Below, in pieces: positions 44,463 to 54,108 of a stretch of 64,000 bases of DNA. Origin of the DNA: an uncultured Alphaproteobacteria bacterium (GTDB lineage: Bacteria; Pseudomonadota; Alphaproteobacteria; Rs-D84); NCBI GenBank assembly GCA_934232895.1, contig CAKQGH010000004.1:22501-86500 (forward strand), given 5' to 3'. The notes beneath the pieces were generated by a model. It searched no databases. It saw nothing but the letters and a program-made list of their open reading frames with translations, and was not told the DNA's origin. The translations under genes were made by a program, and so were the position numbers. Position 1 is the first letter of the stretch. Every line of letters begins with the position of its first letter.

Positions 44463-45961
44463 TAAAACTTTGCGTTGATTCCAACACGAATTCCCATGGA
44501 TTTATAGAACGATTTAACCTCGTTTTCCGCCGTACAGGTCCAACCACTGCACTGCGATTCCAAATCCTTGATATTTATCGCAACCGGGTCGCCGTTTGTT
44601 GGATCCAAAATGTCATCCAAACTTTTACCGGCCTCGGTCCACGCCTTTTCACGCGCCGCATACAACGAATCGTAATACGAACCGTTCAGGTATGTTTTTG
44701 CCTCGGCATCGCTGACGGTATAGTAATCGTATGTCAGTCCCACCGACAACGACACTGTATTTGTTATTGCGGTCACCCAATTTGTCCCAAAACCCAGGTG
44801 CAGACCACTAGCCATACCCGCACTGTCTTCCACACTTTTTGGATGTGCCCAATCCAAACGATATGGCTGGTCACCCGTGGCGGTATACCCCGGCAGTCCC
44901 AATTCCACACGTCCATTGATGGAATTATTTTGGTTTATTGTGTAATCCATATCCAATGCAACATACGGGCCCGACCATTCAACCTCGTACGAATGGGATG
45001 TGCCCGGTTGTTCATAGTAATATGAACCCTCGCTGCTTATCCATTCGGCGCCGGACGCCACTTGCATTTGGCCGGTTAAACTGTCGCGCCAGATAATCTG
45101 TTGCTGGCCATCCGACAAATGAATAACAATTGCCGGGTCACATTGAATTTCGTCACTGCCATCAACCCGGAAACATGCCGCCGTATCAACCGACAGACCA
45201 TAATTATTTTTCGTTTCCAGTTTATATTTCAAATACCGATACCCAATCGACGGCGTGATTTTCACATTGCCCCACTTGAAAAAGTCGGTCAATCCAAACC
45301 CGATATTAAATCCCATCATATTGCCGCCACTGCTGGTGCCAACAGATAACGCGTGCCCAATTTGGTTGCCAATGATGTTGTCGCTGCTGTCAACCCAGGT
45401 GGTGACCAAATATCCGCCATTGGTAATATCGTCGTCGACCATGGAACTGTCGCCAGATTGAATACCGTATCTAAATCCGGCATCAATTTGCATCTTGGTA
45501 TTGCCACCAAACACATATCCGCCGCGCATATCCAACACATTCCACCCAATATTGTCATAGTGCAATATTGATGCGGACTGCTTCATTTCAAATTGCCACT
45601 GGGCAAATTCGTGTGAAATGCCGGCATCAACCCAAAATCCTTGTTTTTTCCCGGTATTATTTGCGGTGTTCGCACTGTTTGTGGTGCGCGCATATTGTGT
45701 TTGCGTGGTGCGCGTGCCAACAACCGGCCGCGTTGACGAGTATGACGAAAAATTACCACTGTTGCTGTACCCGGTGTTATAATTTCTGGACTGCGTATTT
45801 GTGTTGTAATTGCTGTATCCGCGTTGGGCGTATGTTTGGGTGTTATATCGTGACTGGGGCGATTGATAATTGCCATTATAATATGTGCCCGCCGCATTGG
45901 CCGCAACCGGAGCAAACGCAACCAGCGATGCCCGCAACAAAAATCGTGGTAATTTTGTCAT
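44462..45961 (-). CDS. Outer-membrane beta-barrel protein, Tyr/Asn-rich N-terminus
   Basis: A 499-aa exported protein: signal peptide (MTKLPRFLLRASLVAFAPVAANA), about 85 residues of low-complexity Tyr/Asn/Ser/Thr (YYNGNYQSPQSRYNTQTYAQRG), then a barrel of about 380 residues with 10-14 strands (KKQGFWVDAGISHEFAQWQFEMKQSAS, NMMGFNIGFGLTDFFKWGNVKITPSIGYRYLKY) ending MGIRVGINAKF (terminal Phe). Two Cys pairs (AACFRVDGSDEIQC; CSGWTC) could form extracellular disulphides. The barrel resembles omptin-like folds in length, but no active site was recognised. First gene of the operon, AAGGA Shine-Dalgarno. Confidence 0.75.
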   Translation of the reverse strand: MTKLPRFLLRASLVAFAPVAANAAGTYYNGNYQSPQSRYNTQTYAQRGYSNYNTNTQSRNYNTGYSNSGNFSSYSSTRPVVGTRTTQTQYARTTNSANTANNTGKKQGFWVDAGISHEFAQWQFEMKQSASILHYDNIGWNVLDMRGGYVFGGNTKMQIDAGFRYGIQSGDSSMVDDDITNGGYLVTTWVDSSDNIIGNQIGHALSVGTSSGGNMMGFNIGFGLTDFFKWGNVKITPSIGYRYLKYKLETKNNYGLSVDTAACFRVDGSDEIQCDPAIVIHLSDGQQQIIWRDSLTGQMQVASGAEWISSEGSYYYEQPGTSHSYEVEWSGPYVALDMDYTINQNNSINGRVELGLPGYTATGDQPYRLDWAHPKSVEDSAGMASGLHLGFGTNWVTAITNTVSLSVGLTYDYYTVSDAEAKTYLNGSYYDSLYAAREKAWTEAGKSLDDILDPTNGDPVAINIKDLESQCSGWTCTAENEVKSFYKSMGIRVGINAKF

Positions 45962-46064
45962 AGAAAATCCTTACCTTTCCATTTTTTCACATATATATTA
46001 TCATAAAAAAGGTTGAAAAACAAACATCAACTTGATAAGAATATAGCCAAGTTTTTGATTTGCC

Positions 46065-46149
46065 GCGGGCATGGCGGAATTGGTATACGCGCAGCACTAA
46101 GGATGCTGTGGAGCAATCCTTGGGGGTTCAAGTCCCCCTGCCCGCACCA
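46065..46149 (+). tRNA. tRNA-Leu (anticodon AAG as written)
   Basis: An 85-nt class II tRNA with encoded CCA: acceptor GCGGGCA/TGCCCGC, long variable arm, T-arm GGGGGTTCAAGTCCCCC. The anticodon stem is CAGCA/TGCTG with loop CTAAGGA, so the anticodon is AAG. A34 in a bacterial tRNA other than Arg-ACG is uncommon. Confidence 0.9.
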
Positions 46150-46156
46150 AAAACCA

Positions 46157-46340
46157 AAGTTCAGAGTTCAAAGTGAAAAGTTCAAAGAACGTGTCCGCAT
46201 CCGCGGACAACACCAATAACCTGGATTCCGGGGTCAAGCCCCGGAATGACACCTATGAGGAGGTCCGCAACCAAGACCTAAACTATGTTCATAAAATAAA
46301 AATCAGTATTCCGCCTTTGTCATCCCGGTGCTTGTCCGGG
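46157..46340. mobile_element. MITE-like element, family 3, copy 1
   Basis: About 185 bp just after tRNA-Leu, containing GTTCAGA/GTTCAAA repeats, GTGTCCGC...GCGGACAA, CCGGGGTCAAGCCCCGG and CATCCCGG. An inverted copy lies at 56341-56528. Confidence 0.65.
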
Positions 46341-46680
46341 CCCCACAAAATCGTCAGATTTTGTGGGTGGTTCCCGAAGGGGAACTTAGTACCTTCTTTA
46401 CTCTTGTTATCTCGTAGTGCGCTAGGCTATTTCCATAACCGTCACCCCGACGAAGGTCGGGGTCCATTGCCCCGCAGGGACTTATTTACCACTACCCCGG
46501 CACTTCGTGCCACCCCTTCGCTAGCGAAGGGGAATTCATCCCACGACGGGGATGAAACAAGCGCGCCGGATGGCGCGTTTCATTGCTCTCTGCTCTTTGC
46601 TCTCTCTGTCGGAGCGTCAGCGGAGACGGATGAACTTTATTAAAAAGCTGTTTTTTCCCTTGCCCGGCGTTTTGAATTTT
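46341..46680. repeat. Repeat-rich leader before the 1123-aa gene
   Basis: REP-like palindromes (ACAAAATCGTCAGATTTTGTG, GTCACCCCGACGAAGGTCGGGG), the CACTACCCCGG module (46490-46535), GCGCGCCGGATGGCGCG followed by TTGCTCTCTGCTCTTTGCTCTCTC (46560-46608) and AGCGTCAGCGGAGACGGATG. No gene seen. Confidence 0.6.
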
Positions 46681-46702
46681 TGCTAACATTACCACATACA
46701 GA

Positions 46703-49700
46703 ATGAAAGGATTCAGACTAATTTTCGCGCTGTTCCTTGGGCTGTGGGCGTTTCAGCCTGCCCGGGCGGCTGATTCTGATGACACTGCGCGCGCCGCAAC
46801 GCGCCGCGGTGCGTCGTCTGTTGTTGCCGCCGCACGTGGAAATTCAACCGCCACCGCCCCACAATCGACAACCGGCACGTCCCGCATCACAAACGCAACC
46901 AACAATAAATCAACCACAACAAATTCGAACCAAACCGTGCGTGGCCGGGGCACGGCAACAACGACAACTACGCGCGGCACAAATGTTGTGGCGGACACTA
47001 GTCGCACCGCAACCACCCGCAAAACGGTATCAACCCGCACCACATCGGGCACCCAAACCCGTGGCGCGGCCAGCACCAATGTCATTTCGGCGCCATCGCG
47101 TGCGGCAATCGTTCGCGGTACAATCGGCGCGCCCAAAGCAACCACATCTGTGTCGCAATCGTCGGGGGCCGCATCACGCGCATCTGTATCGCGCGCCGCC
47201 ACAACCACCGCCGCGCGCGCGTCAACCACATCATCGGCGCGGCGCACAACCGGCGCATCGTCACGCGTGGCGCGTGCCGCAACCACAACAAACACCGTTG
47301 ACAGTGTTATCAATTCAAACTATAAAAAATGCCGCGAGGTTTATTACAATTGCATGGATGAATTCTGTGCGAACAAGGACAGCCAATTAAAGCGCTGTGC
47401 ATGTTCGTCACGCGTGAATGAATTTGACAGCACCAAAAAGCGTCTGGCCAATGTCGAAGAAAAAATGTTGGATTTCAACCAGCGCCTGTTGACCGTAAAT
47501 ATGGACAAGGAAGACGCCGCCGCATTAAACCAGGCGACCGAGGGCGAAACCGCATTCCTGCAAAAGGACACATCGAAATCCAAACAAATGCTGGACGATA
47601 TTTCCAAAAAATTGAACGCCAGTTTTAATGACACCAATTTCAACCAATCAATGACATCTATATCATTGTCGTTGGATACCGATTCGGCGTTTGACACGGT
47701 CGATTCATTACAGGCCGCATCAACCACGGCCAAAACCGGCATGGCGTTGTATTCGGCCGCCCTGCCCATCTGTCGCGAAATGGCGACCGAGGTTTGTTCC
47801 GACGACGAATTATCTTTGGCCGAAAGTGGTTATCAAATGGTTATCGAACAGGATTGCAATGCGGTTCAAAAATCGTACCAGACCCAGGTTGACCAGGCCC
47901 GTGACAAAGTACGCGAGGGCAGCGCCCTGTTGGATATGTCGCGCTTGGATGTGTACCAGGAACGCAATTCCGACGATATTTTGACATGCAAAGAAAAAAT
48001 GTTGACCATGTTGACCGATTCAACCGTATGCGGCGACGGGTTGGGCAAATGTCTGGATACAACTGGGCAATACATTGACCCATCCACGGGCGAGGCTTTG
48101 CTGTCCGATAAATTGGTCAATTTGGCAAACCTGATTGTGCGGCCATCTGCCGACCAAGAATGGACATCGGTACCCGCAAACCAGGTGTTTGTCACATATC
48201 TGAATTCCAAGAAAACATTTTTGGCCCCTGCAATGGAAAATTGCCAGGACATTGCCGACGCCGTATGGGATGCATTTATCGAGGACGCATTGGCGCAAAT
48301 TAAATTGGCGCAAACAAAAAAATTGGAAGATGTCCGCCAAAGCTGTACCACATTGACCACGCAATGTTTGACCGACACCACCAAAACAATCCAGGATTTT
48401 GACGCGCGTGCGTTATCTACATTTGGTGTATTGGCGGATAAAACCGTAAATGAAATGTGTGCCAGCATCAAAAACGCTTGCACCGCGGTGTTGAACTATT
48501 CTGTCACGGGGGACGCAGAAACAGACTCTGAATGGACCGCCGGTATGAACGACATCGCCACCGACAAAACATACGATACTTTGATGCAAACATGCCGCGA
48601 GGTTGGCCGTGCATGCATTATCCAGGCATGTAAATCTGTATCGGGCAACTTTGGCCTGTGCGAAGATATTCAAACATCGGTCAACCGTAAATCAATTATC
48701 AATCGTACAGCCTGCTGGGACGAGGTTCAAAAATGCATTGAACAAACGGGCGACGCCTCCATCAAGGCCATATTCGCACGTAAATCCGACCCAAACCCAA
48801 ACGAAACCAAAACCAAAACAGATACCGTGTTCGCCAACCAACAAGAAGGGTATAAATTTTATAGCAAGCTGTATAACAATCTCGACGAAACCGAAACGTG
48901 TTCAGCGGACACAACTGATAACAACGGGTCACCAGCAGAATGCGGAGTATACGATTTGTGCAGAATATCTTGCAAAAATTCAGATTCCACAGAATGTATG
49001 AAATGTCGTTTGACCGAACGCATTTGGGGCAACTGCGAATTTTCACCAGAAGCATCATTATCACAATCATACAGTCATAACTATATCAAGACCAGTTTCC
49101 GGAATTCAGATGACGAAACATTGTTGTCCTGGTTTGCAAAAAATACAAACACCAACAACAATCCAGAGTCATGTCGCGATACATCATGTCCCCCAGGGCA
49201 ACAATTGCACGATGGAGTATGTGTGGATAAATCAACATTGACAGATGACGATGTATTCTGTCCGCCCGAAAAATTCTGGCAGATAAACATAAAAACAGAG
49301 GGAACCGACAAACATACGGATGGTATCATAACCAACTGTTGCAACGTTGATGATACCAACGCGGGTCAAAAGGATGTGTTTGGGAATTGTTGCCTGGACA
49401 ATATAATTGATGGCCTGCCCGGCGGCGACGACACCACAGATAATAGCAAAACAAGCTTTTTCTTGAGGGGGACCTCGGACAAGTCTATGACATTTGGCGA
49501 GAAATCTAGTGGCACCCGTGTTACGACACTTGACAGTAAAAAAACACCACACGGACTGTGCCTGCCAAGCACTTCTCGTTTGGTTGCCAAGTATCAAAAA
49601 GCCAATGACAATGCGTATGTTTATGTGATATGCACTAGTGGCGCCCCGAACCCATCAGATGGCCCAAACACCACAACAACAAAAAATTACCCAGATGGTC

Positions 49701-50074
49701 AAAAATTAACCTGCACGAATGGCGAATATGTATACGTGGTCGTCACAGACAGGACGCCGGACGGAGGCAACACACAGGCATACTTTTATAGTGGCCGGTA
49801 TCTGTCCCCAACTTACACCATGGATCAAGACGGAAAAAACACTACCAACCACAGCGTTGGTACAAGCCCAGCACAGTCTTACAAAGCATCCTCGACACAG
49901 CAATGTAACTTGACTTACCCCAAAGGAACAGATCTTGATCTTGGTAAAATTGTCGCAGAATGGAACGCCCCGCAAACATCGACCGACGAAGGTGTATCAT
50001 CACAAGACACCACAGGGTGCACCGCCGGTAAAAAAGACATGCCGTGGCGTTGGATCATTGGCAAAAAAGAATAA
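46703..50074 (+). CDS. Large secreted Cys-rich protein (family of 12402-13424)
   Basis: An 1123-aa exported protein: signal peptide (MKGFRLIFALFLGLWAFQPARA), about 180 residues of Ala/Thr/Ser/Arg/Gln-rich low complexity, then the Cys module C-REVYYN-C-MDEF-C-ANKDSQLKR-C-A-C-SSR shared with the protein at 12402-13424, a long helical region (GALLDMSRLDVYQERNSDD...), several Cys clusters, GQQLHDGVCVDKS-like (SCPPGQQLHDGVC) repeats and a polar C-terminus. It is a probable surface or periplasmic scaffold specific to this lineage. A short leader (about 6-13 nt) follows a TTGCCC/TAACAT promoter; no Shine-Dalgarno is apparent. Confidence 0.75.
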   Translation: MKGFRLIFALFLGLWAFQPARAADSDDTARAATRRGASSVVAAARGNSTATAPQSTTGTSRITNATNNKSTTTNSNQTVRGRGTATTTTTRGTNVVADTSRTATTRKTVSTRTTSGTQTRGAASTNVISAPSRAAIVRGTIGAPKATTSVSQSSGAASRASVSRAATTTAARASTTSSARRTTGASSRVARAATTTNTVDSVINSNYKKCREVYYNCMDEFCANKDSQLKRCACSSRVNEFDSTKKRLANVEEKMLDFNQRLLTVNMDKEDAAALNQATEGETAFLQKDTSKSKQMLDDISKKLNASFNDTNFNQSMTSISLSLDTDSAFDTVDSLQAASTTAKTGMALYSAALPICREMATEVCSDDELSLAESGYQMVIEQDCNAVQKSYQTQVDQARDKVREGSALLDMSRLDVYQERNSDDILTCKEKMLTMLTDSTVCGDGLGKCLDTTGQYIDPSTGEALLSDKLVNLANLIVRPSADQEWTSVPANQVFVTYLNSKKTFLAPAMENCQDIADAVWDAFIEDALAQIKLAQTKKLEDVRQSCTTLTTQCLTDTTKTIQDFDARALSTFGVLADKTVNEMCASIKNACTAVLNYSVTGDAETDSEWTAGMNDIATDKTYDTLMQTCREVGRACIIQACKSVSGNFGLCEDIQTSVNRKSIINRTACWDEVQKCIEQTGDASIKAIFARKSDPNPNETKTKTDTVFANQQEGYKFYSKLYNNLDETETCSADTTDNNGSPAECGVYDLCRISCKNSDSTECMKCRLTERIWGNCEFSPEASLSQSYSHNYIKTSFRNSDDETLLSWFAKNTNTNNNPESCRDTSCPPGQQLHDGVCVDKSTLTDDDVFCPPEKFWQINIKTEGTDKHTDGIITNCCNVDDTNAGQKDVFGNCCLDNIIDGLPGGDDTTDNSKTSFFLRGTSDKSMTFGEKSSGTRVTTLDSKKTPHGLCLPSTSRLVAKYQKANDNAYVYVICTSGAPNPSDGPNTTTTKNYPDGQKLTCTNGEYVYVVVTDRTPDGGNTQAYFYSGRYLSPTYTMDQDGKNTTNHSVGTSPAQSYKASSTQQCNLTYPKGTDLDLGKIVAEWNAPQTSTDEGVSSQDTTGCTAGKKDMPWRWIIGKKE

Positions 50075-50075
50075 T

Positions 50076-50107
50076 AAAAACTCGGGGCAATGCCCCGAGT
50101 TTTTTTG
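50076..50107. terminator. Bidirectional terminator between the 1123-aa gene and pth
   Basis: AAAAACTCGGGGC-AAT-GCCCCGAGTTTTTTT; symmetric, serves both converging genes. Confidence 0.85.
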
Positions 50108-50112
50108 TACAA

Positions 50113-50634
50113 TCAAAACAATTTTATGTCGGATATCGCCGCGTTTATTTTTTCCAATTGGTCGGCGGTAAAACGTCCCAACACCCAATCCGCCGAGGCC
50201 ATTACCATACCGAAATCACGCGGGTGCGCAATGCCGATGCGAACACGCATATATTCACGCCCAACGGCGGCATCAATTGATTTTATGCCGTTGTGGCCGG
50301 CACTGCCCCCGCCGATTTTTGTACGCGTTGTCCCAACCGGCAAATCCATGTCATCATGAATCACAACCAGATTTTCCAACGGAATTTTATAATATGCCAT
50401 CAATGGCCGCACGGCATCGCCCGACGCGTTCATAAATGTTTGTGGCATGGCAAAAATCACACGCCGCCCGTCAACGGTGCCGGTTGCGGTCAACGCATTA
50501 TGCTCGCGCCGCCATTTTGCATCCGTGCCGGCCAATTGCGCCACCGCCATAAAGCCAACATTATGACGCGTGCGGGCATATTCGGCCCCGGGATTGCCCA
50601 ATCCAACAATTAAAACAGGTTTATTTTCTTGCAT
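50113..50634 (-). CDS. pth: Peptidyl-tRNA hydrolase
   Basis: Pth frees tRNAs from abortive peptidyl-tRNA. The 173-aa protein shows LIVGLGNPGAEYARTRHNVGFMAV (catalytic His), PQTFMNASGDAVRPLMAYY, VIHDDMDLPVGTTRTKIGGGSAGHNGIKSI and the C-terminal VLGRFTADQLEKI. The start at 50634 follows an AAAGAGAT Shine-Dalgarno; a longer frame back to 50670 overlaps the promoter. Divergent from the OMP gene at 50683. Confidence 0.95.
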   Translation of the reverse strand: MQENKPVLIVGLGNPGAEYARTRHNVGFMAVAQLAGTDAKWRREHNALTATGTVDGRRVIFAMPQTFMNASGDAVRPLMAYYKIPLENLVVIHDDMDLPVGTTRTKIGGGSAGHNGIKSIDAAVGREYMRVRIGIAHPRDFGMVMASADWVLGRFTADQLEKINAAISDIKLF

Positions 50635-50682
50635 ATCGGTATCTCTTTCTTTTATTATAATATCATACAAAGGAGAATTACA

Positions 50683-51228
50683 ATGAAATTAAAAACAGCG
50701 GGTGTTTTGACCGCGATTTCAGTGATGTTTATGGGCGCAAATGCCAATGCCGGCAATGTTCTGTACGATTTTTACGCCGGCGCAACAGTTGGTGTTGGCG
50801 CAATCAGCCAATTTGGTGCGCACAACAATAAAACCGAAAATGCCCAATCGTTTGGCGCGGTTTTGGGTCTGGATATTCCCGTTTTGCGTATCGAGGCCGA
50901 ATATAACATGAGCAACAACGACATATTGAAAATGCACACCGCCATGGCGAATTTGTACCTGAAAATGCCATCAACGGTTGTTCATCCGTACTTGGGTGTT
51001 GGTGTTGGTGGCGTATTTGGCGGCAGTGTCAAAGACACCGACATTGATTTATCGCACGGCGCCGCATACCAGGGTATGTTGGGTTTAACATTTGATGTGC
51101 CGGTATTGCCCATCAAAATTGATGCCGAGGCCCGCGCCATATACGCGCCCGATGTGTATAACACATCCGATGGCAAACCAGATGTTCTGCAATACGAAGG
51201 TCGCTTGAAATTGCGCTATATATTCTAG
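50683..51228 (+). CDS. Small outer-membrane beta-barrel protein (opacity/OmpA-like)
   Basis: A 181-aa protein: signal peptide (MKLKTAGVLTAISVMFMGANANA) and an eight-stranded-type barrel (NVLYDFYAGATVGVGAISQFGAHNNKTENAQSFGAVLGLDIPVLRIEAEYN... PYLGVGVGGVFGGSVKD... LQYEGRLKLRYIF) ending with aromatic Phe, in the 'outer membrane beta-barrel' superfamily with Opa-like proteins. AAAGGAG stands 7 nt before the start. Confidence 0.8.
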   Translation: MKLKTAGVLTAISVMFMGANANAGNVLYDFYAGATVGVGAISQFGAHNNKTENAQSFGAVLGLDIPVLRIEAEYNMSNNDILKMHTAMANLYLKMPSTVVHPYLGVGVGGVFGGSVKDTDIDLSHGAAYQGMLGLTFDVPVLPIKIDAEARAIYAPDVYNTSDGKPDVLQYEGRLKLRYIF

Positions 51229-51287
51229 GTGACGGTTCATTACAACAAACGGGGCGCGATGGGCGCCCCAAATTGACGGGGCAAAAT

Positions 51288-54080
51288 ATGCTGACACTGA
51301 TTGATGGAAATTCGTTGTTATTTCGCGCGTATTATGGCGTGCACAGCCGTCTGACCCGGCGCGACGGCACGCCCGTTGGTGCGGTTTATGGATTTTTCAA
51401 TATGATGTTGCCGGTATTGGCGTCGGCGCACGATGGCGATGCATTTGTGTGCGTGTTTGACGCGTCGCGCATTTCTTTCCGCCAAAATATTTACCCCGCG
51501 TACAAGGCCAACCGCCCCGAATTACCCGTCGATTTGGTCATTCAATCATCCATGGTGCGCAGCGCCGCCGCCGCAATGGGTATGCCGGTGCTGTGCATCC
51601 CTGGGGTCGAGGCCGACGATGTCATCGCCACAATTGCACGTCAAAATTGCACCGGGGCGGACGCCACACGCATTATCACCGGGGATAAAGATTTGATGCA
51701 ATTGGTGTCCGATTGCGTGTTTTTGTACGACGGCATGAAACAGCGCGAAATTCGCGCCGCGGGCGTTATGGAAAAATTTGGTGTGGCGCCCAATCGTGTG
51801 GTTGATGTCCAGTCGCTGATGGGCGACGCCACGGACAATGTGCCAGGCGTGCCAGGCATTGGTCCGAAAAAGGCCACAGAATTGATAACCCAATTTGGCT
51901 CGCTGGATGAATTGTATGCGAATCTGGATACCGTGAAAAATGAACGCATACGCAATTTGCTGCGCGATAATCGCGAATTGGCGTATGTTTCACGCAAACT
52001 GGTTCAATTAAAAGATGATGTGGATTTATCGGGTCTGGAAATTGCACCATTTCATTTCAACACACCAGCCGCTTTGGATTTCGTTCGCACAAAATTGGAA
52101 AGCAATTCGTTGGCGGTAAAAATTGAAAAAATGTTTCCACTGGCCGATTTCGATGAAACGAAAATAGCGCCAGAATTCCACTATGTTGGCAACGATTGCC
52201 CGGTGGATATTGCCGCAGAATTGGCAACCGACATCCCTGACCCGGCGCCATCAGAATACCCCGAAATTACATACGAAACCATTACCACGCCGGCGGCATT
52301 GGATAAATTTTTGATGGGCGTTAAATCGGTCATTGCGATTGATACCGAAACAACCGGTCTGAATCAAATCAGCGATAAAATCGTGGGTATATCATTGGCC
52401 ACAAATGGTACACATGGCGCATATATTCCAATTCGCCATAAAACCCATTCTGATGATTTATTCGGTGCCGATGTGCCCGCCCCCAACCAATTGCCAATTG
52501 ATTTGGTATACTCAAAATTGCGCCCAATATTTGAAAACCCGAATATTGTAAAGGTTGGGCATAATTTGAAATATGACCTGCACATAATGGCGAACGAGTG
52601 TTGGGATACCACCAAAATTGCCCCGATTGACGACACAATGCTGTTGTCGTATGCGTTGCACGGCACCACGCACGGCCACGGATTGGATGAACTGGCACTG
52701 AAATACCTGGGGCATGCAAATATTCATTTTGCGTCCCTGTTCCCACCAAAAATGCGCAGTGCCGACATGCACTTTGATTTGTTGCCGGTTGACATCGCCG
52801 CCCCATACGCGGCCGAGGATGCAACCATATCAATGGCACTGTATACGCAATTTCGCCCACAATTGAATGCAAATGAAAAATTGCGCAAATTGTATGAAAC
52901 ATGCGATTTGCCATTGATGCCCATATTGATGAATATGGAACGCACCGGCGTTTTGGTGAACCGCGCCGGGTTGCAACAATTATCGTCGGCGTTTCACAAC
53001 GATTTGGAAAAAATCCAGTCCCAAATTTGGCAATTGGCCGGGCATGAATTTAATATTGCCAGTCCCAAACAATTGGCAACCGTATTGTTTGATGAATTGG
53101 CATTGCCGGGCAACAAGCGCCGTTCAACCGACGCCGACACATTAAACGAATTGATTGACGCGCATCCAATCATTGAAAAAATTCTGAATTGGCGTTCTGT
53201 GGCCAAGTTGGCGGGCACATACGCGGACGCATTGCCGCACCAGATTGCCCCCGATGGCCGTATTCATACCACATATTTACAAACCAGTACCAATACCGGG
53301 CGCCTGTCCAGCCGCGACCCGAACCTGCAAAATATTCCAATTAAAACAGAATTGGGCGAACAAATTCGTAAATGCTTTGTCGCGCCACCAGACCGCGTGA
53401 TAATTTCGGTCGACTATTCACAAATTCAGCTGCGCCTGTTGGCCGATGTTGCCGATGTTAAAACGTTCAAGGAAACTTTCCACGCCGGCACCGACATTCA
53501 CGAACAAACCGCGCGTCGCATATTTGGCATTGCGCCGGGCGCGCCCGTGCCACGCGAAATGCGCCGGGCGGCAAAAACCGTGAATTTTTCAATAATATAT
53601 GGCATTTCGTCATTTGGCCTGTCGGGGCAATTGGGCATTTCGCGTGCCGCCGCCGCCGAATTGATAAATTCATATATGGCCGGCCTGCCAGAAATCAACG
53701 AATATATGGAGCGAACCCGCGAATTTGCATTGAAAAACGCATACGTGTACACGCCGTGGGGGCGCCGCATCGAATTGCCCGAGGTTAAAAATCCCCGCCT
53801 GCGCGGGTACGCAATGCGCGCCGCCGTCAATGCCCCAATCCAGGGATTCGAGGCCGATTTAATGCGTCGCGCCATGGTTGTGATTGACGAAAAACTGATG
53901 CGCCCAAATGCCGACAAAATCAAAATGATTATGCAGGTTCACGATGAAATGGTATTTGAATGCGACGCCACCGTTGCCGACGAATTTGCCCGCCGCATAG
54001 AATTTGAAATGGAAAACATTGCCAAATTATCGGTGCCATTGGCCGCCGAATATGTAATTGGCCCGGTGTGGGGCAAATAA
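51288..54080 (+). CDS. polA: DNA polymerase I
   Basis: PolA fills gaps and removes RNA primers. The 930-aa protein has a full 5'-3' exonuclease domain (MLTLIDGNSLLFRAYYG... GVEADDVIATIARQ... GDKDLMQLVSD), a 3'-5' exonuclease domain with intact DEDD (VIAIDTETTGLNQ, GHNLKYDLHIM, PYAAEDATIS) and polymerase motifs DYSQIQLRLLADVADV, RRAAKTVNFSIIYGISSFGLS and MQVHDEMVFE. The start at 51288 has GGGG 8 nt upstream. Terminated by ATGCGCC-ATT-GGCGCAT plus T8 (54080-54108). Confidence 0.97.
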   Translation: MLTLIDGNSLLFRAYYGVHSRLTRRDGTPVGAVYGFFNMMLPVLASAHDGDAFVCVFDASRISFRQNIYPAYKANRPELPVDLVIQSSMVRSAAAAMGMPVLCIPGVEADDVIATIARQNCTGADATRIITGDKDLMQLVSDCVFLYDGMKQREIRAAGVMEKFGVAPNRVVDVQSLMGDATDNVPGVPGIGPKKATELITQFGSLDELYANLDTVKNERIRNLLRDNRELAYVSRKLVQLKDDVDLSGLEIAPFHFNTPAALDFVRTKLESNSLAVKIEKMFPLADFDETKIAPEFHYVGNDCPVDIAAELATDIPDPAPSEYPEITYETITTPAALDKFLMGVKSVIAIDTETTGLNQISDKIVGISLATNGTHGAYIPIRHKTHSDDLFGADVPAPNQLPIDLVYSKLRPIFENPNIVKVGHNLKYDLHIMANECWDTTKIAPIDDTMLLSYALHGTTHGHGLDELALKYLGHANIHFASLFPPKMRSADMHFDLLPVDIAAPYAAEDATISMALYTQFRPQLNANEKLRKLYETCDLPLMPILMNMERTGVLVNRAGLQQLSSAFHNDLEKIQSQIWQLAGHEFNIASPKQLATVLFDELALPGNKRRSTDADTLNELIDAHPIIEKILNWRSVAKLAGTYADALPHQIAPDGRIHTTYLQTSTNTGRLSSRDPNLQNIPIKTELGEQIRKCFVAPPDRVIISVDYSQIQLRLLADVADVKTFKETFHAGTDIHEQTARRIFGIAPGAPVPREMRRAAKTVNFSIIYGISSFGLSGQLGISRAAAAELINSYMAGLPEINEYMERTREFALKNAYVYTPWGRRIELPEVKNPRLRGYAMRAAVNAPIQGFEADLMRRAMVVIDEKLMRPNADKIKMIMQVHDEMVFECDATVADEFARRIEFEMENIAKLSVPLAAEYVIGPVWGK

Positions 54081-54108
54081 AAAATGCGCCATTGGCGCAT
54101 TTTTTTTA
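54080..54108. terminator. polA terminator
   Basis: AATGCGCCATTGGCGCATT with T8; near-symmetric, also serves the converging DUF805 gene. Confidence 0.85.

Noticed and set aside
46753..47313. 186-aa frame on minus opposite the 1123-aa gene's low-complexity region
   Set aside because: Val/Ala/Arg-rich antisense translation of Thr/Ala/Arg repeats, not a gene.
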